The notes under the pieces were generated by a model. That model saw nothing but the letters and a program-made list of their open reading frames with translations, was not told the origin of the DNA and did no database searches. Below, piece by piece: positions 10,795-19,780 of a stretch of 64,000 nt of DNA (position 1 is its first letter; the number at the start of each line of letters is the position of its first letter). This stretch comes from Synechococcus sp. PCC 7336 (GTDB lineage Bacteria > Cyanobacteriota > Cyanobacteriia > Thermostichales > PCC-7336). Both the position numbers and the translations under genes were made by a program. Location: contig NZ_CM001776.1 of the NCBI RefSeq assembly GCF_000332275.1, positions 2,376,789 to 2,440,788 on the forward strand, read 5' to 3'.

Positions 10795-13700
10795 ATGTCA
10801 ACTGTTTTTATCAACGAAATTCATTACGACAATAGCGGCGCTGATGTGGGAGAGGCGATCGAGATCGCCGGCTTAGCCGGAATCGATCTCGCCGGTTGGA
10901 GCCTCGTGCTCTACAACGGCAATGGGGGTGCTCCCTACGACACCATCGCCCTCGGCGGCATCATCCCAGACCAAGACAGCGGGTTTGGCACCCTCGCATT
11001 TAGCAATAGTGGCATTCAGAATGGCTCGCCCGACGGCATTGCACTGGTGGATAACAGTGGCACTGTCGTAGAGTTTCTCAGCTACGAAGGGAGCTTCACC
11101 GCTGTGGGCGGTCCTGCCGATGGCTTGACTAGCACCGATATTGGCGTGGCCGAAACGAGCAGTACGCCAGTAGGCTTCTCAGTCCAGCGCACCGGTACGG
11201 GCACTGCTGCTGCTGATTTTGTCTTTGTGGCTCCTGCAGACGATAACTTCGGCACTGTCAACAGCGGCCAATCCTTTGGCAGCACGGCGATCGCCAATGT
11301 GTTTATTAACGAAATTCACTACGACAACACTGGGGCTGATGTCGGCGAAGCGATTGAAGTGGCAGGCACTGCCGGGACCGACCTCTCCGGTTTCAGCCTC
11401 GTGCTCTACAACGGCAATGACGGCGCTCCCTACGACACTATTGCCCTCAGCGGCGTCATCCCAGACCAGCAAGGCGGCTTCGGCACCCTCGCGTTTAGCA
11501 ATAGCGGCATTCAGAATGGCTCGCCCGACGGCATTGCACTGGTGGACAACAACAATAACGTGCTGCAGTTTCTCAGCTACGAAGGCAGTTTCACTGCCGT
11601 GGGCGGTCCCGCCGACGGCCTCGCCAGCACCGATATCGGCGTCGCCGAATCGGGCACCACCCCAGCTGGCTTCTCGGTGCAACTGACCGGCATTGGCTTG
11701 AGTGCCGATGACTTCTTATTTTCGCCCCCCAGCGCCGATAGCTTTGGCAGCATCAATGAGGGCCAGACCTTTGCGGAACCGCCACCGTCGGCCGAACTCG
11801 GGATCTTCGACATTCAGGGGGCGGACCACATTTCCCCCTTTGTCAGCCAGTCGGTTCTCACCAGCGGCATTGTGACGGGGATTGACAGTTCCGGCTCGGT
11901 GCGGGGCTTTTATTTGCAGGATGCTTTGGGGGACGGCAACATCGCTACCGCCGACGGCATTTTTGTCTTCACTGGGGGCACCACGCCGACGGTGGCTGTG
12001 GGGGATGAAGTGGAAGTGGAAGCGATCGTGACCGAGTTCAGCGGTTCCGGCAGCGATTTGAGTGTGACCCAGTTGGTCAGCCCGACTTTGACGGTGCTGT
12101 CGTCGGGGAATTTGTTGCCCGATGCGGTGGTGCTGGGGGTCGATCGCACAGCCCCAACCGAGATTATCGATAACGACGGTCTCACCAGCTTCGATCCCCT
12201 CGAAGATGGCATCGACTTCTACGAAAGCTTGGAGGGGGTGCGCGTTGCCATTCAGGGGGGGACGGCGCTGACGGCCACCAATGTCTTCGGCGAAATTATC
12301 CTGCTGCCCGACAATGTCGGAGCCACCGGCATTAACTCTCGCGGCGGCCTGACCATTTCTGCAGGCGACTTCAATCCCGAGCGTCTCCAGATTGACGATT
12401 CATTGCTGGCAGGCTCCTCGCCGCTGGTGGACCCCGGTGACTTACTCGGTCCGGTGGAGGGCATTCTCAGCTACAGCTTCGGCAGTTTCGAGTTGCTGGC
12501 GACCGAAACCCCCACGGCGACTCCGGTGACGCTGACTCCGGAAACCACGACTCTGGTGGGCGGCGCGGACCAACTCACCATCGCCAGCTACAACGTCGAA
12601 AACCTCGATCCCGGCGACGGCACTCGCTTCGACGCGATCGCCGCTCAGATTGTCAACAATCTCAACTCCCCCGATATTATCGGTCTGCAGGAGGTTCAGG
12701 ATAACGACGGTCCGGGCAACGCCAGTGGCAGTTCAGTCACCTCTGCCGACCAAACCCTGCAGGAGTTGGTGGATGCGATCGCCCGCATCAGCGGCGTCAC
12801 CTACGAATTCATCGACAATCCCTTCATTGGCGACGACACCAACGGCGGCGAACCCGGCGGCAACATCCGCACCGCCTTTTTGTACAACCCCAATCGAGTC
12901 AGCCTGGTGCCGGGGTCTGTCCAAACTGCCGTCGATCCGCTCGACCAGCAAACCAATCCCGACAATCCCTTTTTCGGCAGCCGCTTACCGCTGGCGGCCA
13001 CCTTTAGCTTCAATGGCAACGATGTCACGCTGGTCTCCAACCACTTCACCTCTCGCGGCGGCAGCGATCCGCTATTCGGTCAGGTGCAGCCCCCCAGCAT
13101 CGGCGGCGAAGCGCGGCGGGAAGCTCAGGCTCAGGCGTTGAATGATTTTGTCGACGGGATTTTGGCGGCAGATCCCAATGCCAATGTGGCGGTATTGGGG
13201 GATTTCAATGGCTTCCCCTTCGAGAGCTTTCAGACCAGTACTCTCTCGGGTGGCGTACTCGATAGCCTCCTCTCCACATTGCCGGCGGAGGAGCAGTACA
13301 CGTTTGTGTTTGAGGGGAATTCTCAAGCCCTGGATAACATCCTCGCCACGGGTGGCTTGTCGGCGATCGCCGAGGTGGACATCGTTCACGTCAATGCTGA
13401 ATTCCCCAACACGCAACCGAGCGATCACGATCCGATTGTGGCTCAGTTTAGCTTTGCCAATCACGTCAACGAGCTAGTGGGTATCAATAGCCACGATGTG
13501 CTGGAGGGGACTGCCGAGAACGATCTCATTTCCGGTCTGGGAGGCCGGGATACGATTGTCGGCGGTGCTGGCGATGACATCATTGTTGGCGGTCGCGGAC
13601 GCGATCTCCTCAGCGGTGGTGCTGGCAGTGACGTATTTGTTTACGAGGCATTCTCGGCTCGGCGCGATCGCATTACTGACTTCGAAGTAACTCAGGATGC

Positions 13701-13911
13701 GATCGACTTCAGTCAGATCTTCGCGTCAGAACCCTATGGCGATAGCTCGAATCCTTTCGAAGACTACGTCCGGCTGGTTCAGCGGGGTACCGGCACTGCA
13801 GTGCAGATCGATCGCCGGGGGGATATTGGCGATCGAGATGTGTTTAGAACGGTGGCCTTTTTGGCAGATGTCTCGGTATTGGAGCTCTCCTCAGCCAATG
13901 TCATTGTCTGA
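10795..13911 (+). CDS. Secreted endonuclease/exonuclease/phosphatase-family nuclease with duplicated lamin-tail-like module and RTX repeats
   Basis: This 1038-residue protein has no signal peptide. The N-terminus (about 1-325) holds two near-identical modules beginning VFINEIHYDN, the signature of bacterial lamin-tail domains. An OB-like linker follows (about 340-590). The catalytic domain (about 600-890) opens with IASYNVENL, has the metal-binding Glu in LQEVQ, an internal LGDFN segment, and the catalytic His in PSDHDPIV. The C-terminus (about 905-975) has glycine/aspartate nonapeptides such as GGAGDDIIVG, which bind calcium and mark type I secretion substrates. Close relatives are ExeM/NucH-type extracellular nucleases that degrade extracellular DNA. 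No ABC exporter is nearby, so secretion must use a distant system. Confidence 0.9.
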   Translation: MSTVFINEIHYDNSGADVGEAIEIAGLAGIDLAGWSLVLYNGNGGAPYDTIALGGIIPDQDSGFGTLAFSNSGIQNGSPDGIALVDNSGTVVEFLSYEGSFTAVGGPADGLTSTDIGVAETSSTPVGFSVQRTGTGTAAADFVFVAPADDNFGTVNSGQSFGSTAIANVFINEIHYDNTGADVGEAIEVAGTAGTDLSGFSLVLYNGNDGAPYDTIALSGVIPDQQGGFGTLAFSNSGIQNGSPDGIALVDNNNNVLQFLSYEGSFTAVGGPADGLASTDIGVAESGTTPAGFSVQLTGIGLSADDFLFSPPSADSFGSINEGQTFAEPPPSAELGIFDIQGADHISPFVSQSVLTSGIVTGIDSSGSVRGFYLQDALGDGNIATADGIFVFTGGTTPTVAVGDEVEVEAIVTEFSGSGSDLSVTQLVSPTLTVLSSGNLLPDAVVLGVDRTAPTEIIDNDGLTSFDPLEDGIDFYESLEGVRVAIQGGTALTATNVFGEIILLPDNVGATGINSRGGLTISAGDFNPERLQIDDSLLAGSSPLVDPGDLLGPVEGILSYSFGSFELLATETPTATPVTLTPETTTLVGGADQLTIASYNVENLDPGDGTRFDAIAAQIVNNLNSPDIIGLQEVQDNDGPGNASGSSVTSADQTLQELVDAIARISGVTYEFIDNPFIGDDTNGGEPGGNIRTAFLYNPNRVSLVPGSVQTAVDPLDQQTNPDNPFFGSRLPLAATFSFNGNDVTLVSNHFTSRGGSDPLFGQVQPPSIGGEARREAQAQALNDFVDGILAADPNANVAVLGDFNGFPFESFQTSTLSGGVLDSLLSTLPAEEQYTFVFEGNSQALDNILATGGLSAIAEVDIVHVNAEFPNTQPSDHDPIVAQFSFANHVNELVGINSHDVLEGTAENDLISGLGGRDTIVGGAGDDIIVGGRGRDLLSGGAGSDVFVYEAFSARRDRITDFEVTQDAIDFSQIFASEPYGDSSNPFEDYVRLVQRGTGTAVQIDRRGDIGDRDVFRTVAFLADVSVLELSSANVIV
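10799..11775 (+). repeat. Intragenic tandem duplication of about 490 bp
   Basis: Two direct copies, about 10800-11280 and 11299-11770, encode the two lamin-tail-like modules. Long stretches are almost identical in DNA, for example TTTAGCAATAGTGGCATTCA against TTTAGCAATAGCGGCATTCA. The copies therefore look like a recent duplication or are kept alike by gene conversion. Confidence 0.88.
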
Positions 13912-14087
13912 TGCGAGATGATTTCGCCGCTTTTTTAGGCTAGACACCTAACCGCGTCTGCATTGAGACCGAAAGTTTTTCGGGGGAGAACCTGGAAAGT
14001 TTATAGACCTTGGCCTGCAAGCTTTTTAGACATCCCTTCGAAGCGACGGTTTTGACGCTAGACGCGGTTTATTGTGTCTCAGCGACG

Positions 14088-14127
14088 GCCCTCACCTCCG
14101 ACCTCTCTCCCAATCCCGGGCGCGGGG
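14088..14127. repeat. Copy of a dispersed C-rich intergenic repeat
   Basis: The text GGCCCTCACCTCCGACC followed by TCTCCCAATCCCGGG resembles the four C- or G-rich arms at 25365-25653 (CCCTCACCCCCGG...CTCTCCCAA). It lies between the nuclease gene and the YefM-YoeB pair. It belongs to a dispersed cyanobacterial intergenic repeat type, with no coding role seen. Confidence 0.6.
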
Positions 14128-14152
14128 AGTAACAGCCTCGATCGCCTCACCT

Positions 14153-14407
14153 TCACTCGTAGTGGCTCCACATCCGCAAGACTTTAACCACTTTTTGCTC
14201 GTCCGAGACCTCGTACACCAGCCGATGCTGGCGATTGATTCTGCGCGAATAATATCCCCTCAAATCGCCAGCTAACTTCTCGTAAGGGGGGCTGTAGGGA
14301 TTCTCTTGCAAAGCCTCTAGCAATTTCAAAACCTTATGCTTGAGACTAGCCGCCGCAATCTTCTTCGCATCCTTCGCAGCCTGCTTGGAGAGCACGACCT
14401 CCCACAT
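14153..14407 (-). CDS. yoeB: YoeB-family ribosome-dependent mRNA interferase toxin
   Basis: This 84-residue protein matches the family's usual length when started at the ATG at 14407. A longer frame exists but would run into the antitoxin. The C-terminal half carries the RelE/YoeB core SRRINRQHRLVYEV and ends with RMWSHYE, close to the catalytic tail of YoeB. Toxins of this family bind the ribosome and cut mRNA in the A site. The start codon shares one base with the TGA of the upstream antitoxin gene (TGATG), which indicates translational coupling. The pair is probably autoregulated by the antitoxin and the complex. Confidence 0.9.
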   Translation of the reverse strand: MWEVVLSKQAAKDAKKIAAASLKHKVLKLLEALQENPYSPPYEKLAGDLRGYYSRRINRQHRLVYEVSDEQKVVKVLRMWSHYE

Positions 14408-14655
14408 CACCAATCGAGATCGTCCAATGGGACGCATTCCTCAACCGGCTCCGCAGCTGCTTTTTTAATCGATTCAATCATGCCAGGAATGCTACTCAAA
14501 TAAAGCGTCTCCTGAATTGCATCCCAGTCTTGCTTCGCAATCAAAATTGCCTCGTGCTGTTGCCCCAAGATTGCGATCGGTTTGTGCTGCTCGGCCACGA
14601 GATCGACCAATCGAGACAAGTTATCTCCAGCTTCCCGAACTGTCAGCGATTCCAT
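14407..14655 (-). CDS. yefM: YefM/Phd-family antitoxin
   Basis: This 82-residue protein starts at the ATG at 14655 (MESLTVREAGDNLSRLVD), which matches the Phd/YefM N-terminal DNA-binding fold. The segment KPIAILGQQHEAILIAKQDWDAIQETLYL is the typical core with the conserved DW. The acidic C-terminus (EECVPLDDLDW) is the toxin-neutralising tail. The in-frame extension upstream to 14751 has no family resemblance and was discarded. It is the first gene of a two-gene operon with the YoeB toxin and overlaps it by one base. Confidence 0.9.
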   Translation of the reverse strand: MESLTVREAGDNLSRLVDLVAEQHKPIAILGQQHEAILIAKQDWDAIQETLYLSSIPGMIESIKKAAAEPVEECVPLDDLDW

Positions 14656-14940
14656 CGGTCCAGCCTGTCCAGCGCAACATTGAGGGTGATGATAAAACCA
14701 TAGCATCGGCTTGAGAGGAGCACCGCGAGGAGCGATGATTGCGATCGCCACTCTCCCATTTCCCTCAAGCTCACGCCAACAGCCCCATTGCCTCCAACAG
14801 TGAGGGGGTATCGGCTAGAGCAATGCTCGAGGTTGAACTGGCGCAGGTAGGGTTGCAGTATCGGGATGGGCGGCGTTCTCTATTGCCTGAGGGTAGCTTT
14901 GAGAGGTTATTGGGGCCGATCGCCACCGCTGGAGGACAAT

Positions 14941-15324
14941 GTGCTGCGCTTAATCTTAAACATCTTGTGGATTGTCTTTGGGGGCCTGCTGTTGGCGCTG
15001 CAGTACTGGCTGGGAGGATTGCTACTGTGCTTGACGATTATTGGCATTCCATTTGGCTTGCAGATTATCAAACTGGGCTCGTTTGCTCTGCTGCCCTTTG
15101 GCAAAGAGCTGGTGGAGGAACCCACCGAGGGGCTGGGAGGGTGTCTGCGGCTCGTCCTCAATGTCATTTGGCTGCTCACCTTTGGCCTGTCCCTTGCCAT
15201 CACCCACCTGACGGCGGCGATCGCCACTGCTGTCACCATCATCGGCATTCCTTTCGCCCTACAACATCTCAAGATGGTCCCCCTAGCATTGCTGCCATTT
15301 GGCCAAAGTTGGCGGGAGATCTAG
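14941..15324 (+). CDS. yccF: YccF-domain inner membrane protein
   Basis: This 127-residue protein consists of two repeated YccF modules. Each starts with a long hydrophobic helix (LRLILNILWIVFGGLLLAL, then LRLVLNVIWLLTFGLSLAI) and ends with TIIGIPFGLQIIKLGSFALLPFG or TIIGIPFALQHLKMVPLALLPFG. The GTG start at 14941 is chosen because GGAGG sits at 14931-14935, five bases upstream, and because family homology starts there. The frame is open further upstream, but that part has no resemblance to the family. The function of YccF proteins is not established. The next gene is 247 bases away. Confidence 0.88.
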   Translation: MLRLILNILWIVFGGLLLALQYWLGGLLLCLTIIGIPFGLQIIKLGSFALLPFGKELVEEPTEGLGGCLRLVLNVIWLLTFGLSLAITHLTAAIATAVTIIGIPFALQHLKMVPLALLPFGQSWREI

Positions 15325-15571
15325 TCGCGGAAAATCCACCGGAAACGCTTCGCAAGCGGAGCGAGGGACACCTCAAACGCTTGGGCCAGATCGTTCGAGG
15401 GGCCTGACGGTCAACTAAACGATCGCCTCTCCCGACTGCCAGCGATCGAGCGGGACTGGTCACTGGCGATAACCCGCTCGAGCAGCCAATTATTGCAATC
15501 CATAAATATTTATAGCTGGCGCAACACAGCTCTGTATTCTAGCAATCGGGCCGTTTCCATGCCGTATTGCC

Positions 15572-16423
15572 ATGCTTGCAGTTCCCGAGAGACTCAGTAG
15601 CAGCCGCTGCTTCGGCGGCACAGTAGCCTTCTATCGCCACCATTCAATCGCCTGTAGCAGTCCGATGCAGTTTTCGGTCTATCTGCCGCCGCAGGTGGAA
15701 GGCGATCGCGTGCCTGTCTTGTACTTTCTATCCGGCCTGACTTGTACGGAAGAGAACTTTATGGTGAAGGCAGGGGCACAGCGGTATGCGGCAGAGTTGA
15801 GGATCGCGATCGTGGTGCCCGATACCAGCCCTCGCGATACAGGCATTGCCGGCGAGGACGATGACTGGGATTTAGGTAGCGGGGCAGGATTTTATCTGGA
15901 TGCCACCGAAGAGCCTTGGTGCAATCACTACCGCATGTATAGCTATGTGACTGAAGAGCTACCCCAGTTGATTGCCGAACACTTTCCCATCCAACCCGAG
16001 CGCCAAAGTATTTTTGGCCATTCGATGGGGGGACACGGTGCGCTGATTTGTGCCCTGAAAAACCCCGATCGCTATCGTTCTATCTCGGCGTTGGCTCCGA
16101 TCGCAGCTCCGATGCAGTGTCCTTGGGGACAGAAGGCGTTTTCCGCTTATTTGGGAGGCGATCGCGAGCGGTGGCTGGCCTACGATGCCAGTGAATTGGT
16201 CAAAACCTCGAATTGGAGTCAATCCATTCTCATCGACCAGGGCAGCGCAGATCCCTTCCTAGAGCAAAATCAGCTACTGCCGGATGTGTTCGAGCGGGCC
16301 TGCAAAACAGCCAACGTTCCTCTAGAGCTTCGCTATCGTCAGGGCTACGAGCACGGATATTATTTCATTGCCAGCTTCATCGAAGATCATATTAAACATC
16401 ACGGGTCGGCCTTGTATGCTTAA
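15572..16423 (+). CDS. fghA: S-formylglutathione hydrolase
   Basis: This 283-residue esterase hydrolyses S-formylglutathione to formate and glutathione, the last step of glutathione-dependent formaldehyde detoxification. The alpha/beta-hydrolase nucleophile Ser151 is in GHSMGG, the catalytic Asp in GSADPF and the catalytic His in GYEHGYYF. The family segments LSGLTCTEENF and PDTSPRG-like (PDTSPRDTGI) are present. Length is normal for the family. No glutathione-dependent formaldehyde dehydrogenase gene is adjacent, so any partner lies elsewhere. Confidence 0.93.
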   Translation: MLAVPERLSSSRCFGGTVAFYRHHSIACSSPMQFSVYLPPQVEGDRVPVLYFLSGLTCTEENFMVKAGAQRYAAELRIAIVVPDTSPRDTGIAGEDDDWDLGSGAGFYLDATEEPWCNHYRMYSYVTEELPQLIAEHFPIQPERQSIFGHSMGGHGALICALKNPDRYRSISALAPIAAPMQCPWGQKAFSAYLGGDRERWLAYDASELVKTSNWSQSILIDQGSADPFLEQNQLLPDVFERACKTANVPLELRYRQGYEHGYYFIASFIEDHIKHHGSALYA

Positions 16424-16522
16424 GTACCTGCAGGTTGTTCGACGGACTACTTTGCGCGAGACCTAGACGATAGGGGTGCAATGGCTGAATTGACCGTTAT
16501 ATCTTGCCCTCGGCCCTCTAAA

Positions 16523-16540
16523 TCCCCCACCAGTGGGGGA
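16523..16540. repeat. Short perfect palindrome (intergenic hairpin)
   Basis: TCCCCCAC-CA-GTGGGGGA forms a perfect 8-bp stem in the 185-base gap before the MFS gene. Related text (GTGGGGGATTTAGGGG) occurs at 32629-32644. It looks like a dispersed cyanobacterial hairpin. No T-run follows, so it is not called a terminator. Confidence 0.6.
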
Positions 16541-16608
16541 CTTGTGAGAGCTTTTTGGCTTCGTTCTATTGCTTTCAATACCGGCAGGATCCATCTCTGT
16601 CTCCGCCC

Positions 16609-17838
16609 GTGACGCGCATAAACTATCAGAAGTGGCGGAACCTGTTGCTCTTGTCTGTCGCAGAATTGCTGGCGATGGCCTTGTGGTTTTCCGCTTCGGC
16701 CGTTGTGCCGCAACTCACCCAAGCATGGCAGTTGTCTGGCGGTCAGCAGTCGTGGATGACCATGAGCGTCCAAATTGGATTTGTGATTGGGGCACTGATT
16801 AGTGCCGTTTTCAACCTGGCCGATCGCTTTCCCATTCCCTACTTCTTCGCACTCAACGCCCTTGCCGGAGCCGCATTCAACGCCTGCATTGCACTGTTTG
16901 TCTACCATCCCGAGCCTGCCCTCCTCATGCGCTTCTGCACCGGAGTCACCTTGGCAGGTATCTATCCCCCCGGCATGAAACTGGTTGCCACTTGGTGCAA
17001 AGCCGACCGAGGCTTGGGGGTGGGGTTATTGGTGGGTGCTATCACAGTCGGTTCGGCATTACCCCATTTACTCAATGCGATTCCCTCTCTATTTGCTGCG
17101 GGAAGTATCCCTCCCTGGCGACCGGTGCTGCTGGCGGCTTCCGGTGCCGCCACGATCGCTGCAGCGATCGCCGCAATCGGGGTTAAAACCGGCCCCTTTC
17201 TGACCGCAGCACCCAAACTCAACTGGCGATATGCGGGAGCTGTGTTTGCCGAGCGAGGCACCCGGCTAGCTAATTTCGGCTATTTGGGCCATATGTGGGA
17301 GCTGTATGCCATGTGGGCTTGGACGCCGCTGTTGTTACTGACCAGCTATCAACAGGCGGGCTGGAGCGAAGCTGGAGCGCGTTTAGCTGGGTTTGGGATT
17401 GTGGCGATCGGTGGGGTCGGCAGTGTCGTTGCCGGGGTTTTGGCCGATCGCTGGGGACGCACCAGCGTAACTTTAGCGAGTTTGGCAGCCTCTGGCAGTT
17501 GTGCGCTATTGGTGGGGTTTTGCTTTCATGCACCCTTACTGCTGACACTGGTGTGCCTCTTGTGGGGATTTGCCGTGGTGGCAGATAGCGCCCAGTTCAG
17601 TACGGCCATTACGGAACTCGGCGATCCTCGTTATGTGGGGACGGCACTGACCGTGCAAACCAGTTTGGGGTTTCTGCTGACTCTGTTTACGATTCGGATG
17701 ATTCCGCCGTTGGTGGAGGCTTGGGGTTGGGAATGGGCGTTTTGGATCTTGGCACTCGGGCCGGTATTTGGGATTTGGAACATGTGGCGGCTGCGGCAGT
17801 TGCCCGAGGCGATCGCGATGGCATCTGGCAATCGCTAG
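16609..17838 (+). CDS. Major facilitator superfamily transporter
   Basis: This is a 12-helix transporter of about 409 residues from the GTG at 16609 (VTRINYQKWRN). The TTG further upstream at 16555 adds a non-hydrophobic tail with no family resemblance. The first helix begins LLLLSVAELLAMALWFSASAV. MFS motif A-like residues occur after helix 2 (NLADRFP) and, better conserved, in the second half (LADRWGR). The substrate cannot be assigned. Members with this ALWFSASAV start are commonly annotated only as MFS transporters. The next gene, ispD, starts 109 bases later on the same strand. Confidence 0.85.
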   Translation: MTRINYQKWRNLLLLSVAELLAMALWFSASAVVPQLTQAWQLSGGQQSWMTMSVQIGFVIGALISAVFNLADRFPIPYFFALNALAGAAFNACIALFVYHPEPALLMRFCTGVTLAGIYPPGMKLVATWCKADRGLGVGLLVGAITVGSALPHLLNAIPSLFAAGSIPPWRPVLLAASGAATIAAAIAAIGVKTGPFLTAAPKLNWRYAGAVFAERGTRLANFGYLGHMWELYAMWAWTPLLLLTSYQQAGWSEAGARLAGFGIVAIGGVGSVVAGVLADRWGRTSVTLASLAASGSCALLVGFCFHAPLLLTLVCLLWGFAVVADSAQFSTAITELGDPRYVGTALTVQTSLGFLLTLFTIRMIPPLVEAWGWEWAFWILALGPVFGIWNMWRLRQLPEAIAMASGNR

Positions 17839-17947
17839 GGCGAGGCGATCGCCCCATTTCGTCCGCATGCCGCGATCGCGTAGGATATCTCAGTGATGGC
17901 ACCTGTCGCCGAGATGGCTCCATCCCTTCACTAGATATTGCCTGCCC

Positions 17948-18691
17948 ATGCACTTGCTCATCCCTGCCGCCGGTAGCGGTCGCCGCATGGGAGCAGACTG
18001 TAATAAACTGCTCCTTCCCCTGTTCGATCGCGCCATTCTGGCTTGGACCTTAAGAGCCGCAAACGCGGCCAAAACGATCGAATGGATCGGTGTTTTGGGC
18101 CAGCCCAAAGACTTTGCCCAATTCGAACAGATCTGCCAATCGGAGCAGCTAGACACTCCAGTCGAGTTGATTGAGGGGGGTAAAACTCGCCAAGAATCTG
18201 TGTTTCGCGGCTTGGAACGATTGCTGGAATTAGGGGGGGTCGATCGCGTCTCCATTCACGATGGGGCGCGCTGTCTGGCCACACCCGGGCTGTTCGATCG
18301 CTGTTCGGCTGCGTTAGAGGTGGCCGCAGGGGCGATCGCCGCTACTCCCGTCAAAGACACCATCAAACAAGTGGTGCCGTCCCAGACATCCTCCCAATTG
18401 CTGGCGGGATATACGATCGCCTCTACGCCCGATCGCAGTCAACTGTGGGCGGCCCAGACGCCACAGGCATTTGCTCTAGCACCGCTGGCAAAAGCGCACG
18501 CGCAGGCCCGCGCTCTGGGATGGGCCGTCACGGACGATGCCTCTTTGTTTGAAAAAGTGGGTCTTGCGGTCCAGTTAGTGATGGGGGAAGAGACTAACCT
18601 CAAGCTGACCACCCCCTGGGATTTGGCGATCGCAGAACAGATTTTACAGCAGCGATGGCAGGACTCGACCGATGCGGGCTCGCCCCTCTGA
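17948..18691 (+). CDS. ispD: 2-C-methyl-D-erythritol 4-phosphate cytidylyltransferase
   Basis: This enzyme activates MEP with CTP to give CDP-methylerythritol, the third step of the plastid-type (MEP) isoprenoid pathway that supplies carotenoids and the phytol chain. It has 247 residues. The N-terminal nucleotide-binding motif IPAAGSGRRMG comes at residues 5-15, followed by NKLLLPLFDRAILAWTL. The middle has VSIHDGARCLATP, and the C-terminal half has TPQAFALAPLAKAH, VTDDASLFE and GEETNLKLTTPWDL. All family blocks are present and the length is normal. Confidence 0.95.
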   Translation: MHLLIPAAGSGRRMGADCNKLLLPLFDRAILAWTLRAANAAKTIEWIGVLGQPKDFAQFEQICQSEQLDTPVELIEGGKTRQESVFRGLERLLELGGVDRVSIHDGARCLATPGLFDRCSAALEVAAGAIAATPVKDTIKQVVPSQTSSQLLAGYTIASTPDRSQLWAAQTPQAFALAPLAKAHAQARALGWAVTDDASLFEKVGLAVQLVMGEETNLKLTTPWDLAIAEQILQQRWQDSTDAGSPL

Positions 18692-18886
18692 AGCTAGCCT
18701 ACACTGAGTACTGTGCTAGCTGTGCTGGCCGTTTGGTAGATATGGGTACACTATCGACTACAATTAGTGGTTTTTGCTAAGATCGAGCAAATTTTTCGAT
18801 CGATGTTTCGCCATTAGGTTAAGCTATCGATCTACTCTGGGTTAGCGCCGTATCCCATCGGGGTTAGCAGCTCGATCTTAGAGTTA

Positions 18887-19453
18887 TTGTCGCGTAAAGG
18901 ATTGCTAACGCACTTGGCCAGACATCCGAGCCCCCGTCGTCCCAGACGAGACCTTCCCAATATTAACGAGCGCATCCGCTTTCCAAAAATTCGAGTCATT
19001 GACGGTGACGGTACCCAGCTAGGTATCATGAGCCCCGATGAGGCTCTGCAAATTGCGCAGGATAAGGAATTCGATCTGGTGCTGGTCAGCGACAAAGCCG
19101 ATCCGCCCGTCTGCAGGATTATGGACTATGGCAAGTTCAAGTTCGAGCAGGAAAAGAAGGCCCGCGAAGCGAAGAAGAAGCAACACACCTCGGATGTTAA
19201 AGAGGTGAAGATGCGATACAAGATTGAAGAGCACGATTACAATGTTCGCCTGCGCAATGCTCAGAAGTTTCTCAAGCATGGCGATAAAGTCAAGGCAACA
19301 GTGATTTTCAAAGGTCGCGAGATTCAACACACCGATTTGGCCCATCAATTATTAAGGCGGTTGGCTGACGATCTCGAAGAGCTGGGCGAAGTGCAGCAGC
19401 GGCCGAAAAAAGAAGGCCGCAACATGATTATGATTTTGGCCCCTCGGAAATAA
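18887..19453 (+). CDS. infC: Translation initiation factor IF-3
   Basis: IF-3 binds the 30S subunit, prevents premature 50S joining and proofreads the initiator tRNA. The protein is strongly conserved from [18 protein letters not shown] to the C-terminal [12 protein letters not shown], with both IF-3 domains and the linker LDEKARE-type segment ([10 protein letters not shown]). No ATG or GTG exists in frame upstream of the conserved part. The candidates are TTG at 18887, 18902 or 18914. An AAAGG at 18896-18900 lies 13 bases before the TTG at 18914, so that start (179 residues) is also plausible. Atypical infC starts are known in other bacteria, where IF-3 discriminates against them and so regulates itself. 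Confidence 0.93.
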   Translation: MSRKGLLTHLARHPSPRRPRRDLPNINERIRFPKIRVIDGDGTQLGIMSPDEALQIAQDKEFDLVLVSDKADPPVCRIMDYGKFKFEQEKKAREAKKKQHTSDVKEVKMRYKIEEHDYNVRLRNAQKFLKHGDKVKATVIFKGREIQHTDLAHQLLRRLADDLEELGEVQQRPKKEGRNMIMILAPRK

Positions 19454-19780
19454 TTGCTGTCGTGGCTTGACGCAGTAGCCCTTGTAGGCAATCAGCCACG
19501 ATCGCGACCCGTTCGCGGGTGGTCCTACAATCTATGTTTTTAAAATCGTTAATTCCCAATTCTCAGGACAATTCAGTTGCCGGTATTTGCCCCTTACGAT
19601 CGCCCATATAGTGGTGCGAGTGCGAACCTTTGCCCGTTCCCTTAGCACTGGATCGCGAGGATACGGGTAAGGTTATGAGAAGACGGTAAGACAGGGCCCC
19701 AAAGAGTGCCCTCTCGTCGCTAATTGCGAAGCCGGATATCCTGGCATGTAGAGACGCGATCGCCAGCGGGTGTGTTGCGA
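19454..19780. other. Intergenic region of 327 bases, no gene seen
   Basis: This separates infC from the usher-like gene. Imperfect complementary blocks (GTGGCT at about 19468 and AGCCAC about 25 bases later) may form a hairpin after infC, but there is no clear T-run. No open frame with protein-like composition was recognised. Confidence 0.5.

Noticed and set aside
13530-13640. Possible short tandem or CRISPR-like repeat
   Set aside because: These are RTX glycine/aspartate repeats inside the nuclease gene, with no spacers of constant length.
14739-15407. A 222-residue plus-strand frame overlapping yccF
   Set aside because: The YccF frame has two repeated hydrophobic modules and a strong ribosome site at 14931; the longer frame lacks protein-like composition.
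16555-16608. TTG-initiated extension of the MFS transporter
   Set aside because: The extra 18 residues are polar and unlike the family; the GTG at 16609 lies just before the first helix.
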